From a bacterium (GTDB taxonomy: Bacteria > Cyanobacteriota > Vampirovibrionia > Gastranaerophilales > Gastranaerophilaceae), in the NCBI GenBank assembly GCA_017541465.1, contig JAFXYZ010000068.1, positions 62,001 through 126,000 of the forward strand: 64,000 nt of DNA, in the 5' to 3' direction. Position numbers and translations under genes: made by a program. Below are positions 1 to 9,500 of the stretch, piece by piece. How positions within the stretch are numbered: the stretch's first letter is position 1; the number at the start of each line of letters is the position of its first letter. The notes beneath the pieces were generated by a model. The model saw nothing but the letters and a program-made list of their open reading frames with translations, made no database searches and was not told the DNA's origin.

Positions 1-162
1 TGCGCCCGTAAGTTTATTCAAAACAAACTTTATTCCCCTGATTACAAAATAAAGAATAATCAGCGCAAGAGTAATATTGAAAGGCTTTGAATGTACTATT
101 GTATGTAAAAACGAGCCCTGATATATCTGCCAAATGTTTTGAAAAGTTTCAGTAAATGTCAT
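1..162 (-). CDS. N-terminal part of a small membrane protein (cut by window edge)
   Basis: The minus strand has an ATG at 162 preceded by a GGGATAAAA ribosome site and an open frame of 54 codons that leaves the window. The start reads M-T-F-T-E-T-F-Q-N-I-W, and residues ~30-46 form one hydrophobic stretch (I-T-L-A-L-I-I-L-Y-F-V-I) that could be a membrane anchor. It starts 15 bases after the pheT stop, so it is probably cotranscribed with pheT. I do not recognise the family, and the rest of the protein is not visible. Confidence 0.6.
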   Translation of the reverse strand, partial: MTFTETFQNIWQIYQGSFLHTIVHSKPFNITLALIILYFVIRGIKFVLNKLTGA

Positions 163-177
163 ATTTTTATCCCTTTA

Positions 178-2631
178 TTATCTGAACTTAACTTCGCCGA
201 GTTGTTTTTCCAAACCTGCTCGAACAGAGTTCATTTCGGCATCTATCATCTCATCAGTCATTGTCATTTCAGAGTTTTGGAGTTTAATTCTGTATGCAAC
301 ACTCTTAAATCCTGCCTCAACACCGTCACCCTGATATACATCAAAGACATCACAGCTTCTGAAGAGCTTCGGATTAACCGATTTCTTAATTGCATTAACG
401 ATTTTATCGTTGTCAATATCAGTCTTAACCGCAAACGATATATCTCTCTGGACTTCGGGGAACTGCTCAAGTTTTTTGTATTTGACCACTTTGTTTGCAA
501 CCGCCCTGATTATTGCATCAAGGTTGAGTTCAAAGAGGTAAACATCTTTTGTGAGCTTCATATCGTCTTTTAAAATCGGATAAATCTCGCCAAAAACACC
601 GATTTGAACCATGGGCTTACCCAGAAGTTCAATCTTTGCGCTCTTCCCGGGGTGAAGATACTCGGAATTTTCAATATTGGAAATTTTTACTCTCGGGGTT
701 AAACCGAGCATATCAAAAAGCCCCATTAACATACCTTTTAAGGTATAGAAATCAATTTTTTCGGTCTTTTTCCACAAATTAGGGTTACCTTCGCCCATCA
801 TAACCCCTGAGAGCATCTGAGTTTCACGAACACCGCCGTCTTGGAGCGTCGCTTCTCTTTCAACAAAATAAGTTTTGCCGATTTCATATAACCAGACATT
901 CTTTTGTCCGTTGTCAGCATTGAGTTTTACAGAGTTCAGCATATTTACGATTAAAGTCTGCCTTAACATTGTATGCTCTTCAGACTGGGGATTTTGGACA
1001 TAGACTGCTTTTTTATCATCAAAACTTAGCCCGAATTGTTTTAATAACGGCTTTCCGATTAAGGAGGAAGAAATTGCTTCATTAAAGCCGTAACCCAAAA
1101 AGAGATTATTAATCTGTCTTATTATCTTTGTTTCATCTGAAATTTCAGGTGTTACGGTCTTTTTCGGAAGTGTCGGCTCAATTTTGTCATAACCGTAAAT
1201 TCTTGAAATTTCCTCTATTAAATCGCATTCTCTCGTGACATCGTTTGCCCTGTAAGAAGGAACGGAGTATCTTGCAGCGGAATCGTTTTTACCGCAAAGT
1301 TTAAAGCCGAGGTGTTCGAGTATCTGAGTGCAGGTTTCGGGCTCTATTGTGCAGCCTAAAAGTTTGTTCATATAGGCATATCTCAGAGTTATCGTTTGCT
1401 CGGGGAGTTTATTGTTTCCTGTTTCAACAACACCTTCGATTTTTGCCTCAGCAAGCTCAGCCATTAACTGCATAGCTCTGAAAAGAGCAGGCTTCGTTGC
1501 TTCAATATCAACTCCTCTTTCAAATCTGGCACTCGCTTCACTGCGGTAGCCCACACTTCTTGCACTTTTTCTGTTTGTGTGAGGTGTAAAATATGCGCTC
1601 TCTAAAACAATATTCTTTGTATTCTCATCAACCTCACTGTTTTTACCGCCAAAGACACCGGCGATACAAACACCTTCTTCTTTTGTTGCGATTAAAACAG
1701 AATCTTTTGTGAGTTTTCTTTCATTTTCATCAAGCGTAACAATGGTTTCACCGTCTTTAGCGCGTCTGACACAAAGATAGCCGTTCAGTTTATCCATATC
1801 AAAAGCATGCAAGGGCTGACCGTATTCGAGTAAAACATAATTTGTTATATCAACAACGTTGTTAATAGACCTTATCCCCGAAGCTTCAAGCCTGTTTTTG
1901 AGCCAGGAGGGTGAAGGTTTGATTTTGACATCTTTTATAAGCCCGGCTGAGTAGTATTTGCAGGTATCTTCATCTATAATTTCAACCTTAAACTTGTCGG
2001 TGGTTAAATCTTTGTTAAATTCAACATTTGAAAAATTGAGTTTTTTATTAAAAATAGCGCAAATTTCTCTTGCAACACCGAGAACGGACATCTCATCCCC
2101 TCTGTTTGCAGTCGGGGCAACGTCTATAACTGTATCTTCTTTTATCCCTAAAACCTCTTCAAGTTTTTTGCCGAGAGGAACATCACCAAAAATACGGTTT
2201 AAAATCAAAATTCCGTCTTCCTCCTGCATATTTTCAAGGCCGAGTTCGTCCTGAGAACAAAGCATACCCTGAGATTCAACCCCTCTTATGACTGCCGGGG
2301 TGAGTTCAAACTGTTCGCCTGTTTTTCTGTTCAGAACCTTTGAACCGACAGAGGCATAAGGGATAACCTGACCGACTTCGATGTTCTGAGCGCCGCAGAC
2401 AACGGTTTTAATCGTGTTTCCGAGATTAACCTCAACAAGATGAAGTTTATCTGCGTTCGGATGCCGGTGGATAGCCTCAATTCTTGCGGTTATAATGTTT
2501 GTGAACTTAACGCTTGTCTTTTCGATTTCCTCAACCTCAAGTCCGCTCATTGTTAAGCCGTGAGCGATTTGCTCCGGAGTTAAATCAGATATATCAACCA
2601 ATTCACTAAGCCAGTCTAAAGATATTTTCAT
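178..2631 (-). CDS. pheT: Phenylalanine-tRNA ligase beta subunit
   Basis: This is the 817-aa beta subunit of the cytoplasmic alpha2-beta2 enzyme that charges tRNA-Phe. It starts MKISLDWLSELVDI as the family does. Next come an EMAP/tRNA-binding fold (residues ~40-150), B3/B4 (G-V-E-S-Q-G-M-L-C-S, editing region), B5, the catalytic-like core (R-I-Y-G-Y-D-K-I) and a C-terminal ferredoxin-fold anticodon-binding domain ending in G-E-V-K-F-R. Length is typical. An in-frame extension up to 2682 only translates a REP-like repeat (H-H-H-R-R-N), so I place the start at the ATG at 2631, which follows an AAGGGAAAA ribosome site. pheS is not in the window; a small membrane gene follows. Confidence 0.97.
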   Translation of the reverse strand: MKISLDWLSELVDISDLTPEQIAHGLTMSGLEVEEIEKTSVKFTNIITARIEAIHRHPNADKLHLVEVNLGNTIKTVVCGAQNIEVGQVIPYASVGSKVLNRKTGEQFELTPAVIRGVESQGMLCSQDELGLENMQEEDGILILNRIFGDVPLGKKLEEVLGIKEDTVIDVAPTANRGDEMSVLGVAREICAIFNKKLNFSNVEFNKDLTTDKFKVEIIDEDTCKYYSAGLIKDVKIKPSPSWLKNRLEASGIRSINNVVDITNYVLLEYGQPLHAFDMDKLNGYLCVRRAKDGETIVTLDENERKLTKDSVLIATKEEGVCIAGVFGGKNSEVDENTKNIVLESAYFTPHTNRKSARSVGYRSEASARFERGVDIEATKPALFRAMQLMAELAEAKIEGVVETGNNKLPEQTITLRYAYMNKLLGCTIEPETCTQILEHLGFKLCGKNDSAARYSVPSYRANDVTRECDLIEEISRIYGYDKIEPTLPKKTVTPEISDETKIIRQINNLFLGYGFNEAISSSLIGKPLLKQFGLSFDDKKAVYVQNPQSEEHTMLRQTLIVNMLNSVKLNADNGQKNVWLYEIGKTYFVEREATLQDGGVRETQMLSGVMMGEGNPNLWKKTEKIDFYTLKGMLMGLFDMLGLTPRVKISNIENSEYLHPGKSAKIELLGKPMVQIGVFGEIYPILKDDMKLTKDVYLFELNLDAIIRAVANKVVKYKKLEQFPEVQRDISFAVKTDIDNDKIVNAIKKSVNPKLFRSCDVFDVYQGDGVEAGFKSVAYRIKLQNSEMTMTDEMIDAEMNSVRAGLEKQLGEVKFR

Positions 2632-2657
2632 AATTTTCCCTTTGTTTCTTCTGTGAT

Positions 2658-2687
2658 GGTGGGAACACTTCGCTTTTCCCACCCTAC
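2658..2687. repeat. REP-like palindrome (GGTGGGAA/TTCCCACC)
   Basis: GGTGGGAA and TTCCCACC pair around a 10-base loop, followed by CCTAC. This resembles a REP-like palindrome seen in many bacterial genomes. It lies just upstream of pheT and together with the next element fills most of the gap to htpX. Confidence 0.7.
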
Positions 2688-2698
2688 TTGTTTTGTTC

Positions 2699-2726
2699 GG
2701 TAGACTGAAGTCTACCCTACAGTCTG
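2699..2726. repeat. REP-like palindrome GGTAGACT/AGTCTACC with CTACAGTCTG tail
   Basis: A perfect 8-bp inverted repeat with a 2-base loop, followed by CTACAGTCTG. An identical copy including the tail is at 11005. The 22449 element keeps the tail with a different stem. Confidence 0.75.
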
Positions 2727-2863
2727 CCCTATTGCTTTGTTTTTTTTAATATTTCAGGCATAAAATATGCACAACAAATATTTTATTATAAAGAAAATTA
2801 TTTGTCATGGAATTGTAAATTGTGTTAAATTACAAAATTGGTGCGTTATATAACGCACCATTA

Positions 2864-4063
2864 CTAAACAAAATGCACTTTTTTACAATGCGGACATTTC
2901 ATTTCCATTCCTTTATATTCGGGAGGGAATTTGAGTTTCGTTCCGCATTCACACTCAATAAATATGTAGTCGTTATATTTCCACATAATATTTTCTGTTT
3001 GTCTGTGTTTTTGAATTTTGACCTCAGGCGGTTCTTCCTCGGGAATTGCCGTTGAAATTGCGGCAGCGGCAAGAGGCACAGCCCAGGAAACCCCCTTAGA
3101 CATTTTACCCGTTACGGGCGATTGCGATTTATGGGTGATTGCTTTAAATGCTTTTTCATAACTTTCAAAATCGACATTCGCCATTTTGGTTAAAATTTTT
3201 ATCCTCTCTTGTGTTGAGGGGTGAGTAGAAGAAAGATCGTTTAATTTTTTTGTTACCTTATCAAACTTCAGAGGATTAACTATATACATAGCGGCGGTGA
3301 CGTTGTTTGCGCTTTTCATCTCATCTGTGTTAGATGAAATCTTCATCAGCGCGTTAGCCAGCCCCATAGGGTATCTTGTAAACTGTGCTGCGCACGCATC
3401 TGCGAGATATTCTCTTTTTCTTGAAATTGCAAGATAAATTAACTGTGCGCATATAGGTCCTAAAATAAGAGCAAGAAGGTAGAGAATAATTATATATCCT
3501 CCGCCTTTACCGCTTGAACTTCTTGTGTTTATTCTTGAGCGAAGAAGTATATCCGACATAAGCACGATAGTACCGAGGATAGTGCCCGTATAGAGCATAA
3601 CAAGAATGTCAGAGTTCGCTATATGCGCCATTTCGTGGGCAATAACTCCCTGAAGTTCTTGTCTGTTCAGTCTTACGAGCAGACCTCTTGTAACGGCAAC
3701 AGATGCGCTTTCAGGTGAGCGGCCTGTTGCAAAAGCATTCGGAGCATCTTCATCAATAATATAAATATCGGGCATCTTCGGAAGTCCCGAGGCGATTTTC
3801 ATTTCCTCAACGACATCATAGAGGACAGGAAAATCTTCTTTGGTTATCTTTTTTGCACCTGCAGAGGAAAGAAACATCTTATCCCCGCTGAAATAAGTGA
3901 TAAGGCACATAACTATCCAGACAACAATACCGATAAGAAGCCCAAAGAGGACATCATTAACGAAATAAAGCCCGACAGCAGACATAAACATGGCAAATAT
4001 GATTAACATAAATGCCGTAAATATGAATGTTTTTCTTTTATTTGATGAAATTTGCTCCCACAT
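2864..4063 (-). CDS. htpX: HtpX-like M48 membrane zinc metalloprotease with C-terminal zinc ribbon
   Basis: A 399-aa integral membrane protease. Two N-terminal membrane segments (about residues 13-35 and 37-57) precede the zinc-binding H-E-M-A-H at 143-147. Another hydrophobic pair lies near 155-175 and 190-215, and an R-E-Y-L-A-D-A motif supplies the third ligand. This is the M48B plan of HtpX, which degrades misfolded membrane proteins. Unlike classical HtpX (~290 aa), it has a ~100-aa tail ending in a four-cysteine ribbon (C-E-C-G ... C-P-H-C, about 370-396). It follows lemA with a 5-base gap, a common lemA-htpX pairing. The exact substrate is unknown. Confidence 0.88.
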   Translation of the reverse strand: MWEQISSNKRKTFIFTAFMLIIFAMFMSAVGLYFVNDVLFGLLIGIVVWIVMCLITYFSGDKMFLSSAGAKKITKEDFPVLYDVVEEMKIASGLPKMPDIYIIDEDAPNAFATGRSPESASVAVTRGLLVRLNRQELQGVIAHEMAHIANSDILVMLYTGTILGTIVLMSDILLRSRINTRSSSGKGGGYIIILYLLALILGPICAQLIYLAISRKREYLADACAAQFTRYPMGLANALMKISSNTDEMKSANNVTAAMYIVNPLKFDKVTKKLNDLSSTHPSTQERIKILTKMANVDFESYEKAFKAITHKSQSPVTGKMSKGVSWAVPLAAAAISTAIPEEEPPEVKIQKHRQTENIMWKYNDYIFIECECGTKLKFPPEYKGMEMKCPHCKKVHFV

Positions 4064-4068
4064 AATTC

Positions 4069-4635
4069 TTAGAACTGTACTTTAGGTGCCTGTCTTTCTT
4101 CGTTATCGGTAATTTCAAACATTGTAAAGTTTTCAAATCTGAAAACTTCAACGATAACGTTATTCGGGAAGATTTCCTTCTCTGTATTATAGTTCATAAC
4201 ACAGTCGTTATAGAACTGACGGGCAAAGCTGATTTTGTTTTCCGTTGTCGCAAGCTCTTCCTGAAGTGCAAGGAAATTCTGGTTAGCCTTTAAATCAGGA
4301 TAATTTTCGGCAACAGCAAAGAGTGATTTCAGAGTTCCGGTAAGAATATTTTCAGCATTAGCCTGTGATTTTGCATCACCCTGAGAGCTCATCGCTATCT
4401 GTCTTGCCTTAACAACAGCTTCAAGAGTTGCTCTTTCGTGTTCCATATAGCCTTTGACCGTTTCCATTAAATTAGGAATTAAGTCATATCTTCTTTTGAG
4501 CTGAACTTCAATTTGCGCCCAGGCATTCTTAACCTGGTTTTTCTTTGCAATCAGAGAGTTATAAATCCTGATAATCAAAAGAATAAAGATTATCGCGGCA
4601 GCTACACCGATAAGAGTTAAAGTATTTCCACCCAT
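4069..4635 (-). CDS. lemA: LemA family membrane protein
   Basis: A 188-aa protein with one N-terminal membrane helix (residues ~7-24), then a helical-bundle domain with the LemA hallmarks K-N-A-W-A-Q-I-E-V-Q-L-K-R-R-Y-D-L-I-P-N-L and A-E-N-Y-P-D-L-K-A-N. The bulk should face the periplasm or outside. LemA is often encoded next to HtpX and may work with it; the molecular function is not settled. The AAGGAGAAA site before the ATG at 4635 supports the start. It lies 12 bases downstream of the zinc-ribbon gene and 5 bases upstream of htpX. Confidence 0.93.
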   Translation of the reverse strand: MGGNTLTLIGVAAAIIFILLIIRIYNSLIAKKNQVKNAWAQIEVQLKRRYDLIPNLMETVKGYMEHERATLEAVVKARQIAMSSQGDAKSQANAENILTGTLKSLFAVAENYPDLKANQNFLALQEELATTENKISFARQFYNDCVMNYNTEKEIFPNNVIVEVFRFENFTMFEITDNEERQAPKVQF

Positions 4636-4647
4636 TTTTATTTCTCC

Positions 4648-5028
4648 TTACTTTTTAAAAACTTCACCTAAAAAACCAACCGTACCTGAGCCCTCTTCAG
4701 ACTCAGAAAACTTATTGAATAATTCCGATAATTCGGACTTATCGAACCAGATTCCGTGGTTTTTAATACATTTATCGAGAATAATTCCCTGCACCTCGAC
4801 TTTTCCCATAGGGGCATTGCATCTCGGGCACTTATAAATATTCTCGTCAGTCCTGACATAATCAAGTTCCATAGGATTTATAACCTTATGGTTAATCCCG
4901 AGTTTATATTTTAAAATCTCAATCTCGCTCTCATCAAACCAAAAGCCCTCACATTCGGGACACCAGTCGAGTTCAATATCGTTTCGTTCAACAACAACAA
5001 GCGGAACTGAGCATTTAGGACAAAGCAT
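4648..5028 (-). CDS. Tandem TFIIB-type zinc-ribbon protein
   Basis: A 126-aa soluble protein with two zf-TFIIB-like ribbons: C-P-K-C ... W-C-P-E-C-E-G-F-W-F-D near the start, and C-P-R-C ... G-I-W-F-D-K-S-E-L in the second half. Both carry the W-F-D signature after the second cysteine pair; in the second ribbon one of those cysteines is replaced (K-C-I-K-N-H-G). A TTG at 5040 is in frame, but GGAGGATAGA sits directly before the ATG at 5028, so I start there. It is the first gene of the lemA-htpX operon. The role is unknown; it may assist the protease module. Confidence 0.85.
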   Translation of the reverse strand: MLCPKCSVPLVVVERNDIELDWCPECEGFWFDESEIEILKYKLGINHKVINPMELDYVRTDENIYKCPRCNAPMGKVEVQGIILDKCIKNHGIWFDKSELSELFNKFSESEEGSGTVGFLGEVFKK

Positions 5029-5086
5029 TCTATCCTCCAAATATGCTTTAAGTATAAAATATTTTGCTCAGAAATGTCAAATAAAA

Positions 5087-5374
5087 TTACCAGGTGGTAG
5101 AATGAGCAAATTTTTCAAATTCGCGGTAAGGAATATCCCCGGGCAGATAATAATACAGTAAATTTTCCTTCTTACAGCGCTTCAGCACCTCTTTTTCCGC
5201 TTCACCTTCAAGACGAAGCCAGATAAAACCGTCTCTTCTCTTACTTTCAATAACCTGACCTTTTGCATTTTCCTTCAGATAGTCATAGGTCAGGTGTTTG
5301 CAGTTATCTAAATCGTTGCGGTTTAAATATAGTCTTCCTTTAAATGAACACGGCTGTATAGATCTAATCTGCAT
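5087..5374 (-). CDS. Hypothetical 95-aa protein with N-terminal S-F-K-G motif
   Basis: A small protein that I do not recognise. It begins M-Q-I-R-S-I-Q-P-C-S-F-K-G-R. A short N-terminal S-F-K-G-like motif is also seen in the Ski2 helicase of this window and seems a lineage habit (inference). The rest is mixed polar/aromatic with no membrane segment. The ATG at 5374 follows AAAGGTAATGAGATT. It is 58 bases upstream of the zinc-ribbon gene on the same strand and may lead that operon. Confidence 0.65.
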   Translation of the reverse strand: MQIRSIQPCSFKGRLYLNRNDLDNCKHLTYDYLKENAKGQVIESKRRDGFIWLRLEGEAEKEVLKRCKKENLLYYYLPGDIPYREFEKFAHSTTW

Positions 5375-5554
5375 AATCTCATTACCTTTAACTCATTTGC
5401 TTTAAAAACGGAAAAAATATTTTTTTCTATTTGTTCAGGGAATTTCTTTACAAAAGATAATAATATGAAAAATGGGAGTTGTAAAGGAATTAACACTTGT
5501 ATTTTTCTCTCTGATTTATTAATATTATCGGTAGAGGAAAAAATTTTGGAAGAA

Positions 5555-6541
5555 ATGTTTAATTTACCAAAACTGTCTTTTATTGTTATCTCTCATAATT
5601 TTGAGAGATACATTCGCCAGTGTCTTGAAAGTATTGTTAATCAGACCTACCAAAATATTGAAATCATTATCGTTGATGATTTTTCAGAGGATAAAACGGT
5701 AGAAGTCATTGAAAATTACCTCGGGAGTTTAACGACAAAGATTAATATAAAGCTGATTAAAAACGAAAAAAACCTTGGGCAGTTAAACTCGTTCCTCATA
5801 GGTCTTGAAAAGGCGGAAGGGCAGTTTGTAGCCCAGATTGACGGCGATGACGTGCTTTTCAAAGAGTATGCTTCAATTCATATTGAAACGCACATGCAGA
5901 CACCTGTTGCGCTCACGACCTGCCAGCAGATAGAAATTGACGAAAACAATGTTATCCACACCCTCTCCTCTATTGATTCACCTTTGGAAGAAAGAAACGA
6001 ATTTTCGGTTAATTTTAAAACCTTAAACGAGTTTGAGGAATACAGAAACGGTCAGAATATTTATCGCCAATCATCTCAGGTAAAGGTTTTGGATAATTCA
6101 AAATACAGTTTTGCAACCTGGCACTGGGGACCTTCAAGCTCGGGGGTTATGAGGAAATCGGTCTGCGACATACTTTTAAACCTCAACAGGAATAAAAACC
6201 TCAAAATAACGGCGGACAAATTCATTTTTTCCTTTGCCCACCTGATAGGCTCAAGCGCTATCATCTATAAACCGCTCTATGCCTACAGAAGGCACACTTC
6301 AAACTTCTCACTTGCAAACCCCGTTATGGGAAACAAAAAATACTTCCACCCCTCCACCCAAAGAAATTACTACCGTAACAACAGAAGAATAAGAACCCAG
6401 ATGTTCAAATTCATCTTTAAAAACAGAAAATATTTTAAAGAAAACTTCAACGAAGCTAATCTTATGTTAATTTATAAAAAAATTATCTTCTCTTTTGATA
6501 AAAATACTCTGAAAGGTGTCATAAAAGCATTGTTTACCTGA
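5555..6541 (+). CDS. Family 2 glycosyltransferase
   Basis: A 328-aa GT-A fold glycosyltransferase. It opens with L-S-F-I-V-I-S-H-N, has the I-I-I-V-D-D-F-S-E-D nucleotide-binding strand (DD at 41-42) and the metal-binding D-G-D-D at 96-99. The C-terminal half is basic and has the R-R-H-T-S-N region typical of these enzymes. It transfers a sugar from a nucleotide-sugar donor, probably for surface glycan; the acceptor is unknown. The frame is open from an ATG at 5465, but that start has no ribosome site and adds 30 unrelated residues. The ATG at 5555 is preceded by TTGGAAGAA. It is isolated between divergent genes. Confidence 0.87.
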   Translation: MFNLPKLSFIVISHNFERYIRQCLESIVNQTYQNIEIIIVDDFSEDKTVEVIENYLGSLTTKINIKLIKNEKNLGQLNSFLIGLEKAEGQFVAQIDGDDVLFKEYASIHIETHMQTPVALTTCQQIEIDENNVIHTLSSIDSPLEERNEFSVNFKTLNEFEEYRNGQNIYRQSSQVKVLDNSKYSFATWHWGPSSSGVMRKSVCDILLNLNRNKNLKITADKFIFSFAHLIGSSAIIYKPLYAYRRHTSNFSLANPVMGNKKYFHPSTQRNYYRNNRRIRTQMFKFIFKNRKYFKENFNEANLMLIYKKIIFSFDKNTLKGVIKALFT

Positions 6542-6558
6542 TAAAAAAGTGGTATAAT
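6530..6558 (+). promoter_or_regulatory. Sigma70-type promoter of the helicase-nuclease gene
   Basis: TTGTTT at 6530-6535, a 17-bp spacer and a perfect TATAAT at 6553-6558. The -35 overlaps the end of the glycosyltransferase gene. The ATG at 6592 is 33 bases downstream with AGAGGGGAA as ribosome site. Confidence 0.7.
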
Positions 6559-6591
6559 CGTCTTAATCATACTTAATCAGAGGGGAAATTA

Positions 6592-9500
6592 ATGCTTCAG
6601 GAAGCAACAAAGATACTTAATTCGGCATTTCACAACAGTTTTATCAAGTCACTGAGCCTGTATCTCCACGACTGCGTGAGAGAAGAGGTTAAAAGTTCAA
6701 CCTTCAGAAACCTCAAACAGGATAAAGATAACAAGTGGATATTCTTAAAAACAGACGAAAACAAATCAAACTCGCTTCTTGACGGCGAAAAGATGTTTGT
6801 AAACTTTCCCGAACCGTTAAAACTTGACGGCTCGGACAGATTTTTAACCGAGCTGATGATTCAGACGGAAATGAGCCAAAAGGATAAATACCTTATCTAC
6901 GGCTTTATGTTTCTTGTCGGAAAAAGCGGAAAAGGTAAAAGGCAGAATGAATTTCTGACACCGCTTCTCTATGCACCCTGCAAACTCGAAAGAAGCGGGG
7001 TAAACATTAACTGCGTGCTTCAGGACGAGGTGCTTTCTCTCAATACTGGCGCTCTGACTGCGCTTATGAACAAAAACGATGACGAAGATGAGATGGAATG
7101 TATGCTCGACGGACTTCTCGAGGTCGTGCCCGACCTTCCGATGAAGGAAGAGCAGCTTCAAATTTTCCTGACCACACTTCGCTCACTCATCCCCGATATT
7201 GAAGTTGAATTTAACTCTGAAATCTCTGATTCTCTTTCGCTCGATGACGTTAAACAGACTGATGACGAAGAGAAAATGATAACCTACGACAACTTAGACG
7301 AGGTTTTGGAGGACGAAAAGCCCAAAAAAGTAAAACTTGATAAGGTGTCTATCACAACCCAGAGCGCAATTATTCTCACAAAACGCCCCGATGTTACGGC
7401 AGGAGTACTGCATGAATTAACACAGATTTCAGAAAAACCAAGCGGTATCTTCAGAGAAACTGCCTTAGGTGTCATTAATGAAGAGTATATGCAGACAAAG
7501 GGCAAAATTTTAGACAAACCCAGGAAAGAATTAAAAGATTTTGTTGCGGTAACACCGCTTTCCCTGAGCGATTCTCAGGCTGACGTTATAAAAAAAGTTG
7601 AAGAAAATCCGCTTGTTGCTGTTTATGGGCCTCCGGGAACAGGTAAATCACAAACAATAGTAAATCTCGTTGCGCACTTAATTGCAAACGGCAAGACTGT
7701 TTTGGTTGCATCAAAAATGGATAAGGCAACCGATGTCATCGCAGACAGGCTCAATGAACTGACCGCACCATATTTAGCGCTGAGAGCCGGAAGAATGAAC
7801 TATCAAAAGCAATTATCCTTTGACCTTCAGGATTTAATTTCGAACAAAGTCGATCTGGACACGGGTTTTGAAGATTCAATCCTCGTTGATATTAAGGATA
7901 TGGAGGATTTACTTAATAACATCAAAAAGCTCGAGGACAAGTGTGAAAGCATTATTAAACTTGAAAAAAGCTGGCACAGTTATATTGAGCAGTATGATGA
8001 GCAGGTTAAAATCTTCGGTGAACCAAAATATATCAAAAATACCCTCACAAAACAGGAATTGATAAACCTCGAAAATTCAATAAACGCGTTTGAAAAACAC
8101 TTTGAAAAATCAGGATTTTTCAGCAATATTCAGATAAAACTCGCGGAATTTAATTTTAAGAAAATGCTTAATCTCGGCAATATGGCAATAGATATGAACA
8201 CTCTAGAGACTTTAAAGCAGGAGGTTAATACCCTTAAATTCCTTGCTGACGCGAGAAATACGGAAACGGAAATCTATAAAATCGGAAATATCCATAACTT
8301 GACCGAACAAATACATCTCTTAAAGCGCAAACAAAAGAAACTCGCCATAGAAATTCTGCGATCAAAGAGAAGAGAAGCACTAAAAGGACTGTTAAGAGAC
8401 CAGGTAAAGCGCCAGAGACTTATCGTTCATACAAAGGCACTCGTTGAGAGGAAGAAAAATCTTCAGAACAGATTGCTTGAAGATGAAGATTTCAAACCGC
8501 TTCTTGAAGCCTTCCCCTGCTGGTGCGTTACGACTTATGCCGTTTCGGGCTCACTTCCGATGAAGCCCGGACTGTTTGACGTTGCAATTATCGATGAAGC
8601 ATCACAATGCGATATTGCAAGCTGTTTCCCGATACTTTTCAGAGCAAAAAAGGCGGTTATTGTGGGTGACGACAAACAACTTCCCCACCTTTCCTTCCTG
8701 GAAAAGGCAAAAGAACAGTCCTTCCTCTCTCAATACAATATTCCCGATAAATACCAGCTTATGTGGAGGTTCAGAACGAACTCAATGTTTGATTTGGCAA
8801 ATTATTACTCCACCAGCCCCGTTCTGCTCGATGAACACTTCAGAAGTTATGCGCCTATCGTAGAGTTCAGCAATAAAGAATTTTACGGCTCTAGAATGAG
8901 GGTTATGTCGCGAGCGAAGGTCAAAAACGTACTGGAATTAGTGACTGTGCCTGAGGGAAAAGTCGATTTTGAAGTAACGAGAAACGTTCCCGAGTGTGAA
9001 GCTATTATGCAAAAACTCCACGAGATAATTCTGAACGATGAAAAGCGCCAGCAGGAAGGCTACCCGCCTGTTTCAATCGGTATTGTTTCGCCCTTCAGAG
9101 GTCAGGTTGAGTTAATTAAAAAGGCTATTGCGCAGGTTATTTCCGATACCCAGGTCAGAAAACACAGAATAGAAGTCGGTACGGCGCACGCATTTCAGGG
9201 TGACGAAAGAGATATTATGCTTGTTTCCTGGACGATTGCGAACAACAGTTTCTCTCAAAGCCTTATGTTCCTTCAGAAAGCAAACCTCTTTAACGTTGCA
9301 ATTACAAGAGCAAAGAAAAAGCAGTATGTATTCCTCTCAAAAGATGCAAAATCACTGCCTGACGGACTTTTAAGAGATTATATCGAATATATCCAAAACT
9401 ATAAGGCGCAGGATAACCTCAGCGAAGAAGAGGTTGATGAAAATGTTTACAAGAACAAGTTTGAAAGAACCGTTGCAAATGCACTCAGAGAAGGTGGTTT

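Noticed and set aside
139-573. Plus-strand frame opposite pheT
   Set aside because: It is a shadow of the pheT coding sequence without its own signals. The many similar opposite-strand frames across the window were rejected for the same reason.
2632-2682. N-terminal extension of pheT
   Set aside because: The extra residues are translated from a REP-like repeat; the family start and a ribosome site lie at 2631.
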